Below are positions 54,618 through 63,462 of a stretch of 64,000 nt of DNA, in pieces. The translations under genes were made by a program, and so were the position numbers. The stretch covers positions 1,285,911-1,349,910 of the forward strand of contig VXMB01000009.1 of NCBI GenBank assembly GCA_009841265.1, read 5' to 3'. Positions within the stretch are counted from its first letter, which is position 1; each line of letters opens with the position of its first letter. Below the pieces are notes generated by a model. That model worked only from the letters and a program-made list of their open reading frames with translations, was not told the DNA's origin and ran no database searches. The DNA is from Gemmatimonadota bacterium. Lineage in GTDB: Bacteria > JAAXHH01.

Positions 54618-55049
54618 CTAGGGTCTGGACCGTCCGAATATCCAGTAAGCCAGCGCGGAAAGGCCGACGAGATCGCATACGAAAACGGGCAGACGGTATA
54701 CCGCCACTTCGTCGTAACGCATTACGGCGCCGCTGGCTCCCATGGCGGCGACGAGGAACGAGAAGGCCACGAGCCGCTTTGCCCACAGGTTCCCGGCCAG
54801 CGGGGCGGCCACGATGCCGAGCAGCGCGGCATGGAATATAACGAACCCCGCGTACCCGTTTCGCGTGGCCAGGGCGATCTCCCATTCGTACCGGTAGTGC
54901 CAGACCATCAGCACATGGGCGAAGACGATCAGCGCGACCGGCGTCATGTGTATTGGCCGGTGCCGGCCTGCGGCCACCAGGACCATGTTCGCGGTCAACC
55001 CGGCGTAGCCCGTAATCGCCGCGAGAAAGGTAATCGTTTCGATAGGCAT
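54618..55049 (-). CDS. Small four-helix membrane protein of unknown function
   Basis: 143 residues from ATG 55049 (alternative 55097). Four hydrophobic helices are visible (FLAAITGYAGLTANMVLVAA; TPVALIVFAHVLMVW; YAGFVIFHAALLGIVAAPLA; RLVAFSFLVAAMGASGAV) and a fifth partial one near the end. No family recognised. It precedes phyH by 12 bp on the same strand. Confidence 0.6.
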   Translation of the reverse strand: MPIETITFLAAITGYAGLTANMVLVAAGRHRPIHMTPVALIVFAHVLMVWHYRYEWEIALATRNGYAGFVIFHAALLGIVAAPLAGNLWAKRLVAFSFLVAAMGASGAVMRYDEVAVYRLPVFVCDLVGLSALAYWIFGRSRP

Positions 55050-55258
55050 CGTTCGGGCAGGGTCCTGTTTTTCCGGGAACGTGTATACGTAGGCCACGAC
55101 CGATTTAATGCATCTTTTTCGGCGTTCCGGAGTCTAACAAAGTAGTACAGGCGGACATCGAACATGTGATTGCATCACGGCCACGATCGATGGCCCGCCA
55201 ATGATCAAGGATTCGATATGACTCCGGCGCCCCGCGGGAGCATATCCAATCATCTAAG

Positions 55259-55305
55259 CGACGGCATTCCTTGCCGCTTCCCATGCGGCCGCCCAAATGC
55301 CGTCG
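55259..55305. terminator. Two-tier hairpin downstream of the PcfJ gene
   Basis: Perfect 10-bp outer stem CGACGGCATT (55259-55268) and AATGCCGTCG (55296-55305) with an inner stem GCCGC/GCGGC (55273-55277, 55285-55289). On the plus strand it is followed by CTTTCTTTCT. It lies 12 bp past the stop of the minus-strand PcfJ gene, so it may terminate that gene or be the end of an unannotated plus-strand RNA. Confidence 0.5.
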
Positions 55306-55317
55306 CTTTCTTTCTAG

Positions 55318-57021
55318 CTAAATCCTGCGCATGGCCCACGACCTTGCGCCCGGAAGCGTCAGGCCCTCCTGGTCCGCCCACATGGTCAGCACGTTCCAGC
55401 CTTCCTGCGCGCGACCGCTGTGGGCGTCCAGGGGCCGGCTGTTGCTGCGACCACGCACCTGCCGGATGTACTTCCTGTTGTTGAGCAGTTCGATGGTCAA
55501 CACGTTTCTGGTCGCTCCGGATCCCAGGTAATCGACCTTCATGGACCAGATGGACCGGGTCCCATTCGCGCAGGAGGTCAGATACGAAGCCACGCAGTGC
55601 TTCATGTGCTTGCCCTCGTAGGCCAGGTCCCGGCTGTTGCGGATCTCCTCGATACGCCAGGTCCGGATCTCCCCCGCCCTTTCGTCCTCGTCCACCCACG
55701 TGTACCCATCTACCCCGCAGGATGCCCACTGGCGGGGTTTCCTGGGCTGAGATCGATTCAACCCGCGGTGCCAGGCGTCCACCCGCCGCAGCATGGATTC
55801 GGGCGTTCGGCCCTTCATGGTGAAATCCGGTTCGGGCGGATCGATGAGACGAACGCTTCCGTCCGGGTCCCTCCGCTCCTGGGCGACCGTCCGCCGGTGA
55901 TGGACGTAGTCGACGATCGGTCCCACGTGCGCCACGTCGAGCATGGGATGGTTCACGAAGAAGTGCAGTACGGTCTCCCAGAACGGTCCCTCCTCGAACC
56001 TCTCACCGAGCATCGAATCGCAGACCGCCTCCGCCAGCAGGTCGTCGCCGCCCATCCCGATCACCTGGGCCCAGCGAAGGGCCGCGTCCACCGTGTATCC
56101 GGTCGGTGCGGACACGATGAAAGCATGGGCCATGCGCTTGGTGAATCGTAGCGGGATGGCGGCCTTGCGAATGTTCTGGCCGGTACCGACATGAACGAAC
56201 CAATCCTGCCGGGTATTCGCCTCGGAATCCATACCCGCGAAGAATGCCGTATCCATGCACGCGGGCACGTCGTATTCGGCCAGGAGATGTCGTGCCAGCG
56301 CGCCGAACTGCCGCCGGCCGTTGTGGCTGTCCGGTTTCCACGACTCGACCTTTCGGATCCAGCGGTCGTGCCAGGCGGCCAGCGACGCCAGCCCGTCCAC
56401 GTAATTGTTGGCCGGCTGCGGCCCGTATTGAGGCACCACCGGCTTGAGATGAAACAGTCTGCCCTGTCTTTCGACGTGCAGGAGGAGCGTCAGGAAAGCG
56501 GATCGGGCCTTCGGATCGAGCGGCGCGTTCTGAAAGAGATGGCGCACCCGGAGCAGTACGGGACTGGTGAGTTCCCGGTCGTCGACCTCACCGGCGGCGA
56601 TCCGCTTCAGCAGGTCTTTCCGGCGCCTGCGGTGCTGGCTGGCGGACGACCGGTCGGCCTTCTCCCGGCTGCGCGCCTGCTGCCCCAACTGGATCTCCTG
56701 CCGGCGTTGCGCCTTGCTTTTCTGCAGGCCGTCCCCGGCACCGTGCGCCCGGCACCATGCCTGGTACTCCGCGACGGTACCCAGACCCAGGGCGGTGATA
56801 TGCGCCTCGAGTTCCGCGTCGATCCGGTGCTGTTTCGTGGTCTTTTGCGACGAGGCCAGTTCCCGACGGCGCTGCGGCAGGGTCTTGTTGAGGCGGATGT
56901 TGAAACCGTTCTCCCGGCACCAGGTCCTGTAGGCTTCCACCGTATCCAGGTGAAGCGAACGGAGATGCCGGCGCATCGGTGCGCTCAGTCGCGGGTCGGC
57001 CTCGAGATGGGTCTCAGGCAT
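55318..57021 (-). CDS. PcfJ-domain protein with N-terminal tandem repeats
   Basis: 567 residues. The C-terminal 150 residues match the PcfJ-like domain first named from the pCF10 conjugative plasmid: EGKHMKHCVASYLTSCANG, WSMKV, VLTIELLNNRKYIRQVRGRSN, and W-x6-G near the end. The N-terminus holds two copies (about 21-60 and 76-115) of a motif TVxxYxxWCRxxG followed by KxxxQRRxE. The middle is helical and Arg/His-rich. Biochemical function is unknown; homologues are spread on mobile elements and chromosomes. It is a single gene here with no conjugation partners. Confidence 0.8.
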   Translation of the reverse strand: MPETHLEADPRLSAPMRRHLRSLHLDTVEAYRTWCRENGFNIRLNKTLPQRRRELASSQKTTKQHRIDAELEAHITALGLGTVAEYQAWCRAHGAGDGLQKSKAQRRQEIQLGQQARSREKADRSSASQHRRRRKDLLKRIAAGEVDDRELTSPVLLRVRHLFQNAPLDPKARSAFLTLLLHVERQGRLFHLKPVVPQYGPQPANNYVDGLASLAAWHDRWIRKVESWKPDSHNGRRQFGALARHLLAEYDVPACMDTAFFAGMDSEANTRQDWFVHVGTGQNIRKAAIPLRFTKRMAHAFIVSAPTGYTVDAALRWAQVIGMGGDDLLAEAVCDSMLGERFEEGPFWETVLHFFVNHPMLDVAHVGPIVDYVHHRRTVAQERRDPDGSVRLIDPPEPDFTMKGRTPESMLRRVDAWHRGLNRSQPRKPRQWASCGVDGYTWVDEDERAGEIRTWRIEEIRNSRDLAYEGKHMKHCVASYLTSCANGTRSIWSMKVDYLGSGATRNVLTIELLNNRKYIRQVRGRSNSRPLDAHSGRAQEGWNVLTMWADQEGLTLPGARSWAMRRI

Positions 57022-57180
57022 GGCGAATCCTGTGTAAGTCCGGTATTCCCGTTACTGTACACCATTGCGGATGTATTCGGCAACTGCTTTCACGACCCGT
57101 TCGGGGCTGGCGGCGGGTTTCAGGCCATCCGCCGGAGGGCCGCGGACCTCTCGGCGCGCGGCGGTCCTCCCGGAGGCCTT

Positions 57181-59595
57181 TCACGGATCGAGCGGGGCGG
57201 ACAGGGCCTTCTCCTCAGGCGCCAGGCAGACGGCGTCGTTACAGGCCTGGTAGTACAGAGTCGCGTAAAGTCGCCCGTCTTCGGCGAGCGATCCGCCTTC
57301 CGCCAGCAGTCTGGAGTCCACTTCGATTCGAGCGGTCAGCCGGATTTCCCCCTGGTACACTTCCACCGGAACATCGGAGAAGCCGAACCGCAGCGTATCC
57401 GCCGGTGGATAGGAGACCGCGGCGGTCCGGATGGGCAGATCCGCATTGAACGTCAGGGCCGTGGGAACCAGGCCCTGTACATCGGTCCTGTCGCCGATAA
57501 TGTGCCAGCCGTCCTCGATACGGATCGATACGGTCGCGTCAAACTCCCCGTCGCGCGGGCCCGGCACGGCGTTCAGGTAGGCCTCGACCTTCGCGTTGCC
57601 GCCGAATCCGGTCTCGGCGCCGTCGACCACAGCATTTGGTCCGCCGACTTCGCGGGCGCCGCCGACCGCAGCATTGGGTCCGCCGGCCCCGTCTCCCGTG
57701 CGCACCCCATCCCATTCACCGTGCAAATAAGCCTGCAACGCAAGAATCATGGAGGTGAACCGACCGGGGACCTCCTTCATGGACGCGGCATAGGCACTGA
57801 AGAGACGCGAGGCCCGCGTACGGTACCGCGTATCGCCGGTGTGGCGCGCCAGTGAGAGCAGCACCCGGGCGGCCACGCCGTTCCCCGATGCCCGGGCCCC
57901 GTCGAAGGCGTTTCTCGTGCGCAGGAGCTGGTATTCCTCAGATTCCCCGAAGTAGTACCCGCCGGTATCCGGATCCCAGAAGCGCTCGTTCATCCGGTTC
58001 GTGAGCGTTTCGGCCGCGACAAGCCAGCGGGAATCCGCACTGGCCTCGTACAGACTGAGCAACCCTCCGATCAGGCAGGCATAATCCTCCTGGAAAGCGC
58101 GTCTGCGAACCGCACCGTCGGAATAGATCCGGTAGAGGCCGAGTTCGTCGTCCCAGAGCCGGTCGAGCATGAAGTCCGCTGCCCGCGCGGCCGTTTCAAT
58201 GTACCGCCCGTCTCCGGTCACAAGCCCCGCGTAGGCGAAGGCGTCGATCATCTGGCCGTTCCAGGCCGCGATCACCTTGGGGTCCACCACGGGACGCTTG
58301 CGCTTCGACCGCGCCGACCGCAGCACTTCGCGCATGGCTTCCAGGCCGGCGAAAGGTCCGGTCGAGTCCGCTTCCTCCCGGACGTACAGGACGCCGGATC
58401 CGGCGGGAACGTCCGAGTCGATTTCCACCCCGGGCATCGGCGTCAGTCCATACCTACCCAGAAACACGTCGGCGTCCGCCCCGAGCGTCTCCGTGATCTC
58501 CGCCTCGGACCAGAGGTAGTACCGGCCCTCCACGGCGTCGGTCTCGGAATCCACCGACGCGTGGAACGCACCGTCGACGGACTGCATCTCCCTCTGGACA
58601 AAGGCGAGCACGTCTTCGGCGGCGGCACGGTACGCTGTGTCGCCGGTCATGACAAAGGCAAGCAGGTAGACCCGGGCGAGATCCGCCTGGTTGTACAGCA
58701 TCTTCTCGAAATGGGGTATGCGCCAGGCAGAATCCGTGGCATACCGGTGAAATCCACCACCCACGTGGTCGTAGAGGCCGCCCCGCATCATGACGTCCAG
58801 GGTGTGGGTGGCCATGGCCAGCAGGGACCTGTCGCCGGTGCGTTCGTATGCGCTCAGCGCCAGTTCGATACGCAACGACGCCGGGAACTTGGGCGCGGGA
58901 CCGAATCCGCCGTTTACGGCGTCGTAACGCGTCTTCAGGTGAGACCGGGCGACGGCCAGGGTGGCGTCGTCCGGTTCGGCCGTCCCGTCGGACGCGACCT
59001 GGTCGCGCTGAAACGAACGGATCGCTTCGGCCACCCGGCCCGCCTGTTCGACCAGGTCGTCCCTGCGGTTTTCCCAGGCGTCTCTCAACAGGTTCAGCAC
59101 GCGGGGGAAACCGGGCCGGCCGGGCAGGTCTTCCGGCGGGAAATACGTACCGGCGAAAAACGGTTCGAGATCCGGCGTGAGGAACACCGAATTGGGCCAG
59201 CCGCCGCCGCCCGTGATGAGCTGGGTGGCCGTCATGTAGATCTCGTCTATATCCGGCCGTTCTTCCCGGTCTACCTTGATGTTTACGAAATGGGCGTTCA
59301 TGACCGCGGCGATGTCGAGGTCGGAGAACACCTCGCGCTCCATGAAGTGGCACCAGTAGCAGGTCGCGTAGCCGACGGAAAGGAAGATGGGTTTCCCCTC
59401 CCCGCGGGCGCGTTCGATCGCCTCCGCGTCCCAGGGATGCCAATCCACCGGATTCCGGGCGTGGGCGCGCAGATAGAGGCTGGTTTCTCCAGACAGCCTG
59501 TTTGAGGGAGGCCCCGGTCCGGCATCGCAACCCAGGACCGCAGTCCCGGCGATGAGGACGAAGGCGGCGAGGAAAAAGCGGGCCGAGCAAGGCAT
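57181..59595 (-). CDS. Lipoprotein: thioredoxin-like DUF255 (YyaL/SSP411) fused to a DsbD-alpha-like domain
   Basis: 804 residues from ATG 59595, 10 bp after lpd. Lipobox LGC with Cys23 follows the signal. Residues 35-200 are the thioredoxin-like DUF255 domain with Cys79-x-x-Cys82 (ATCYWCHFM). Residues 220-640 form an alpha/alpha-toroid (GGLYDHVGGGFHRYATD, HFEKMLYNQADLA, WNGQMIDAFAYAGL). A Gly/Asn/Ala-rich linker leads to a C-terminal immunoglobulin-like domain resembling the DsbD N-domain with Cys785-x4-Cys790 (YYQACNDAVCLAP). Standard YyaL proteins are cytoplasmic and lack the last domain, so this is an exported, redox-equipped variant. Confidence 0.85.
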   Translation of the reverse strand: MPCSARFFLAAFVLIAGTAVLGCDAGPGPPSNRLSGETSLYLRAHARNPVDWHPWDAEAIERARGEGKPIFLSVGYATCYWCHFMEREVFSDLDIAAVMNAHFVNIKVDREERPDIDEIYMTATQLITGGGGWPNSVFLTPDLEPFFAGTYFPPEDLPGRPGFPRVLNLLRDAWENRRDDLVEQAGRVAEAIRSFQRDQVASDGTAEPDDATLAVARSHLKTRYDAVNGGFGPAPKFPASLRIELALSAYERTGDRSLLAMATHTLDVMMRGGLYDHVGGGFHRYATDSAWRIPHFEKMLYNQADLARVYLLAFVMTGDTAYRAAAEDVLAFVQREMQSVDGAFHASVDSETDAVEGRYYLWSEAEITETLGADADVFLGRYGLTPMPGVEIDSDVPAGSGVLYVREEADSTGPFAGLEAMREVLRSARSKRKRPVVDPKVIAAWNGQMIDAFAYAGLVTGDGRYIETAARAADFMLDRLWDDELGLYRIYSDGAVRRRAFQEDYACLIGGLLSLYEASADSRWLVAAETLTNRMNERFWDPDTGGYYFGESEEYQLLRTRNAFDGARASGNGVAARVLLSLARHTGDTRYRTRASRLFSAYAASMKEVPGRFTSMILALQAYLHGEWDGVRTGDGAGGPNAAVGGAREVGGPNAVVDGAETGFGGNAKVEAYLNAVPGPRDGEFDATVSIRIEDGWHIIGDRTDVQGLVPTALTFNADLPIRTAAVSYPPADTLRFGFSDVPVEVYQGEIRLTARIEVDSRLLAEGGSLAEDGRLYATLYYQACNDAVCLAPEEKALSAPLDP

Positions 59596-59605
59596 GCGGG
59601 CAGCC

Positions 59606-61000
59606 CTAGATGTGGATCGCCGCGCCTTCCAACCCGGCGGCGGCTTCCATGACCAGTTCCGACAGCGTGGGGTGGGCGTGAATGGTCTTGTGGAGTTCCC
59701 GGGTGGTCGATTCAAGCGTGCGCGCGGTGCAGATCTCCCCGATCAGTTCGGTGGCGTCCGCCCCGATGATGTGCGCGCCGAGGATCTCGCCGTATTTCGC
59801 GTCCGCGATCAGCTTGACCATGCCGTCCGTCTGGCCGGCTGCCACGGCCTTGCCGCTGGAGCGATAGGGCATTCTGAAAACCTGGATTTCCCGTTCCGCG
59901 GCGGCCTGCGCCTCGGTCAGGCCGACGCTGGCGACCTGGGGCTGGCAATAGGTGCACGCGGGGATGTTCTCGCGATCGATAGGCGCCGATGGATGGCCCG
60001 CGAGCCGCTCCACCAGGTTAATCCCTTCCGCGGACGCCTTGTGGGCGAGGAGGGGCGGGCCCGTGACGTCGCCGATGGCGTACACGCCGGACACCGTCGT
60101 CCGGCACTCATCATCCACCTTGATGAAGCCCCGGTCGGTCTCGACGCCGAGTGCTTCCAGCCCGATATCCTCGATATTCGCGTCGCGGCCGATGGCCAGT
60201 AGCGTGACGTCGGCTTTCAGCGTCTCTTCTTTCCCGTCGACGGTTACGGTCACCGAGGTGCCGTCCGAACCCGATTCGGCCGATTCGACGCGCGCGCCGG
60301 TCTTGATCCCGATACCCAGTTTCGCGAAGCTCTTTTCCAGCGTTTCGCTGATCTCCTCGTCTTCCACGGGCAGCAGGTGAGGAAGCATCTCGACGATGGT
60401 CACCTCGGTGCCGTAGGCCGCGTAATAGTAAGCGAACTCCACGCCGATCGCACCGCCGCCTATGATGGTCATCGACCCGGGCGGCTCTTCGATCAGCATG
60501 GCCTCGGTACTGGTGATGATCCGCTTTCCGTCCACCGGGACGGCCGGGATCGCCTTGGAGCGCGAACCCGTCGCCAGGACGATCGAACGGGCGTTCACGG
60601 TCTGCGTTTCACCCTTGCCGTTCGTCACGTCGACGGAAGTGGCCGAAGCCAGGCGGCCGTGGCCGCTGACGAGATCCACCTTGTTCTTCTTGAGGAGGAA
60701 CTTGATGCCGCCGGCCAGTGTGTCGGCGGCCTTGCGGCTGCGCTGCACGGCCTTACCCATGTCGAATCGCAGGTTGTCGCAGGAAATGCCGTAATCTTCG
60801 GCGTGGCGCAGGGTCAGTACAAGCTCGGCGTTCTTCAGCAGCGCCTTGGTGGGAATGCACCCCCAGTTAAGGCACACGCCGCCAGGCTTGTCCTTCTCGA
60901 TCACCACCGATTTCAAGCCCAGTTGGGCCGCCCGAATCGCCGAAACGTACCCCCCGGGGCCGCCGCCGACCACTGCCACGTCGTAGATCTCTGATGCCAT
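59606..61000 (-). CDS. lpdA: Dihydrolipoyl dehydrogenase
   Basis: 464 residues. FAD-binding VVGGGPGGYVSAIRAAQLG, the redox-active disulfide GGVCLNWGCIPTKALL, NAD-binding TIIGGGAIGVEFAYYYAAYG, ATGSRSKAIP, YAIGDVTGPPLLAHKASAEG and the C-terminal HAHPTLSE His-Glu pair are all present. It reoxidises lipoyl groups, so it can serve the GcvH of this window. It precedes the thioredoxin-like lipoprotein at 10 bp. Confidence 0.97.
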   Translation of the reverse strand: MASEIYDVAVVGGGPGGYVSAIRAAQLGLKSVVIEKDKPGGVCLNWGCIPTKALLKNAELVLTLRHAEDYGISCDNLRFDMGKAVQRSRKAADTLAGGIKFLLKKNKVDLVSGHGRLASATSVDVTNGKGETQTVNARSIVLATGSRSKAIPAVPVDGKRIITSTEAMLIEEPPGSMTIIGGGAIGVEFAYYYAAYGTEVTIVEMLPHLLPVEDEEISETLEKSFAKLGIGIKTGARVESAESGSDGTSVTVTVDGKEETLKADVTLLAIGRDANIEDIGLEALGVETDRGFIKVDDECRTTVSGVYAIGDVTGPPLLAHKASAEGINLVERLAGHPSAPIDRENIPACTYCQPQVASVGLTEAQAAAEREIQVFRMPYRSSGKAVAAGQTDGMVKLIADAKYGEILGAHIIGADATELIGEICTARTLESTTRELHKTIHAHPTLSELVMEAAAGLEGAAIHI

Positions 61001-61090
61001 GTCTGACTCCGGAAAAATGAATGAATCCCAACTGCCCCTGAAGCGCTGGTATAACTAACGCGCATGGCCCTTTATGTCAAGATAATTCTC

Positions 61091-61119
61091 TTGTCTGCCA
61101 GGGCTTTACGTTGTATCAT
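61091..61119 (+). promoter_or_regulatory. Promoter of the second M20 gene, divergent from lpdA
   Basis: TTGTCT (61091-61096), 17-bp spacer, TATCAT (61114-61119), 19 bp before the ATG. On the other strand a TTGACA (61080-61075) without a clear -10 may belong to lpdA. Confidence 0.5.
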
Positions 61120-61138
61120 GAGAAGGAGCGGAGGACCG

Positions 61139-62362
61139 ATGAATACGGGCATCGGAGCGCGTACCGAAACGGCAGGACATATGACCCTGGAAGCCATTGC
61201 CACGTCCATCACACACGGGCGAATCACCGAACTGATCGAAGGGCTGGTCGCCATTCCGTCGATCACGGGAAACGAACGGGCACTGGGCGACATGCTCCAC
61301 GGGTTTTTCGGCGAGATCGGTCTTGCCGGGATCCACCGGATTCCGGTAGAGGATTCGGGCGACACCCTGGCGGTGCGTATTCCCGGCCGCGGCAACGGGA
61401 ACGGCCGCGCGTTCATGCTCAATTTCCACCAGGACACCTTCGACGCGTGCGATGGCTGGGAAACGGACCCGTGGTCGCCCGTGGTCAAAGACGGATGCAT
61501 GTACGGACTCGGCGCGCACGACATGAAGGCCGGCGCGACGGCCGTGCTCGCCGCGGTAGAGGCCATCGTCCGGTCCGGGACGGAACTGGCCGGCGACCTG
61601 ATCGTCTCCGCCACGACCGACGAAGAGAACTGGTCCCGAGGCGCCCACGCCCTGATCGACAGCGGGCTGCTCGAGGGGTGCGAAGGCTGCCTCATACCCG
61701 AACCCACGCCGCCGGGACGCCTGCGCATCGGTTCGCGGGGCCGCCACGTGATCAAGATCGATCTGGCGGGCAGGACGGCCCACGCCGCGTACACGGGAGA
61801 GGGCGTCAACGCGGTTCATGACGCCGCGAAGATCATCACGGTGCTGGACCGGATCGAACTGGGCTGGAACGAGGAGTTCGACCTCGGTGGTACGATCTGC
61901 GTCATTGAAATCAGCGGGGGGAGAAACATCATCCTCGTGCCGGAACACGCGCAGGTCGTTCTCGACAGGCACATACTGCCCGGACAGTCGATCAACGAGG
62001 CCGCGGAGGACGTCGAGGCGCTGATCCGGTCCCTGTCGATCGCGTCCGAGTGGCGCGTCACCTGGGATGACCGGCCCACGCCCGCGCCGGCGCCTTACAT
62101 CGTGGATCCCGGGTCGAAGTTCGTCCAATCCACCCGGAAGCGGGTCGAGGAGCAGCTCGGTCGGCCGGTGCGATACGCCCTGGCAAGGAGCGTGGCCGAC
62201 ACGAACCACTTTGCCGTGACCGGGGGCATCCCGACGCTGGTGTACGGCCCCGAAGGGGGAAACACCTGCCAGGCCAACGAATTCGTCAGTATCGAGTCCA
62301 CTCTCCGTGTCGCACGGGCCTACTGCGGCATCGTGGTCGACATGCTGGGAGTCGCGCGTTAG
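61139..62362 (+). CDS. M20 family peptidase/deacylase
   Basis: 407 residues from ATG 61139 with AAGGAGCGGAGG upstream. Zinc-site motifs: LNFHQDTFD, GLGAHDMKAG, ATTDEENWSRGAHAL and HFAVTGGIPTLVYGPEGG. The lid domain lies around residues 190-300. Only moderately similar to the M20 gene at 0.7 kb, so they are separate subfamilies (this one closer to acetylornithine deacetylase/succinyl-DAP desuccinylase-like proteins). Substrate unknown. It ends 6 bp before the next gene. Confidence 0.88.
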   Translation: MNTGIGARTETAGHMTLEAIATSITHGRITELIEGLVAIPSITGNERALGDMLHGFFGEIGLAGIHRIPVEDSGDTLAVRIPGRGNGNGRAFMLNFHQDTFDACDGWETDPWSPVVKDGCMYGLGAHDMKAGATAVLAAVEAIVRSGTELAGDLIVSATTDEENWSRGAHALIDSGLLEGCEGCLIPEPTPPGRLRIGSRGRHVIKIDLAGRTAHAAYTGEGVNAVHDAAKIITVLDRIELGWNEEFDLGGTICVIEISGGRNIILVPEHAQVVLDRHILPGQSINEAAEDVEALIRSLSIASEWRVTWDDRPTPAPAPYIVDPGSKFVQSTRKRVEEQLGRPVRYALARSVADTNHFAVTGGIPTLVYGPEGGNTCQANEFVSIESTLRVARAYCGIVVDMLGVAR

Positions 62363-62368
62363 CCCATC

Positions 62369-63415
62369 ATGTTTCAACGCCTTCTCATCATCGCCCTCTT
62401 CGTTGTGGTCGCGATCCTGCTCGTCCGAACAATCGCGAACTGGTTCAACCGGGGCGGCTGGATCGGACGGGGACAGTCCGAAATAAAGGGCAGTTGGGCG
62501 GTGGTCGAACCGCTGGGCAGGCTCGGCAAGGCCGCCGAAAACATCCTGAAATCGTCGTTGAAACTCGAAGGCGAGGATGATCTGCAGAAGGTGGCGGTGC
62601 TGTTCGACGTGGCGCACCGGACCGTCCAAAGCCTTCCTCTCGATACCGCCGAGTTGCGTATCCTGGCCGACGGGGCATCCGAGCCGATCCGCGCAGTACT
62701 CTACCGGGACGAGGCCTTATACGCGCCCGGGTGGCTGTTGTTCGCCGCGGATCGCGTACAGGACGTCCACCCCGACATGTACGCGTACGAGGTCAAGCGG
62801 CTCACCCTCACGGCCTACCGGGAAGTCTTCCCGTCGGACGGGGAAACGGTACTCCCCCCGGAACGGACCCTGGCGCCCGTCGCGTACGGAGCGCCGCCGC
62901 CGGTCGGCGATCGGTACCGCCACCTGGGCAGGCTGGGTGCGGAATATACCCGGGACGCGGTATATGTCTCCCTGCTGGAGTGCCCGGCAGAAACGCTGCC
63001 CGACGAGGCCATAGCCCCCCTGTTGCAGTTGCTGTTCAAGACGGAGGACGAACCCGTGCGGGATGGCGAGACCCCGGTAGACGAGCTGCTGGCGCGGTAC
63101 GATGACCGGCTTTACTCCGCGGCCGTCCACGCCATGATCCGGTCGGAGTCGTCTGCACCGGCCGGATCGCCTGCGTCGGACGGACAGCCCGAACCGGCCA
63201 GACCGGACGGATCGAACGGGCCACCCAGGCCCGGCGCGTATTCGCCCGCGCTGTTCCGGCTGATCGGCGCGTGGCCGCGGTCATCCGCGGAACCGCTGTT
63301 CCGCGCGGCCCTCGAATCGGGTTGGAACGACTGCGCGCGCTTTCTGCCCGAATCGGGATGGGCGCGTGACCTGAAGACCGTGTTTCGAGACAGTCCCTAC
63401 GGCGCTCCGGCATAG
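62369..63415 (+). CDS. Membrane-anchored protein of unknown function
   Basis: 348 residues. One N-terminal helix (LLIIALFVVVAILLVRTIANWF) anchors a soluble, acidic domain with no recognised fold. A Ser/Pro/Gly/Asp-rich low-complexity segment (about residues 258-290, EPARPDGSNGPPRPG) precedes a conserved-looking C-terminal block (FRLIGAWPRSSAEPLFRAALESG). It sits 6 bp after the M20 gene and 47 bp before a TauD-type gene. Confidence 0.7.
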   Translation: MFQRLLIIALFVVVAILLVRTIANWFNRGGWIGRGQSEIKGSWAVVEPLGRLGKAAENILKSSLKLEGEDDLQKVAVLFDVAHRTVQSLPLDTAELRILADGASEPIRAVLYRDEALYAPGWLLFAADRVQDVHPDMYAYEVKRLTLTAYREVFPSDGETVLPPERTLAPVAYGAPPPVGDRYRHLGRLGAEYTRDAVYVSLLECPAETLPDEAIAPLLQLLFKTEDEPVRDGETPVDELLARYDDRLYSAAVHAMIRSESSAPAGSPASDGQPEPARPDGSNGPPRPGAYSPALFRLIGAWPRSSAEPLFRAALESGWNDCARFLPESGWARDLKTVFRDSPYGAPA

Positions 63416-63462
63416 GACGGCGTAATGGAGATGGCGCCTTGAGGAACTTGGAGGTGACCGCC

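Noticed and set aside
56191..57855. Open frame of 554 codons antisense to the PcfJ gene and the thioredoxin-like gene
   Set aside because: It spans two genes on the other strand and the gap between them, lacks a ribosome-binding site and has Arg/Gly/Pro-rich, domain-free content.
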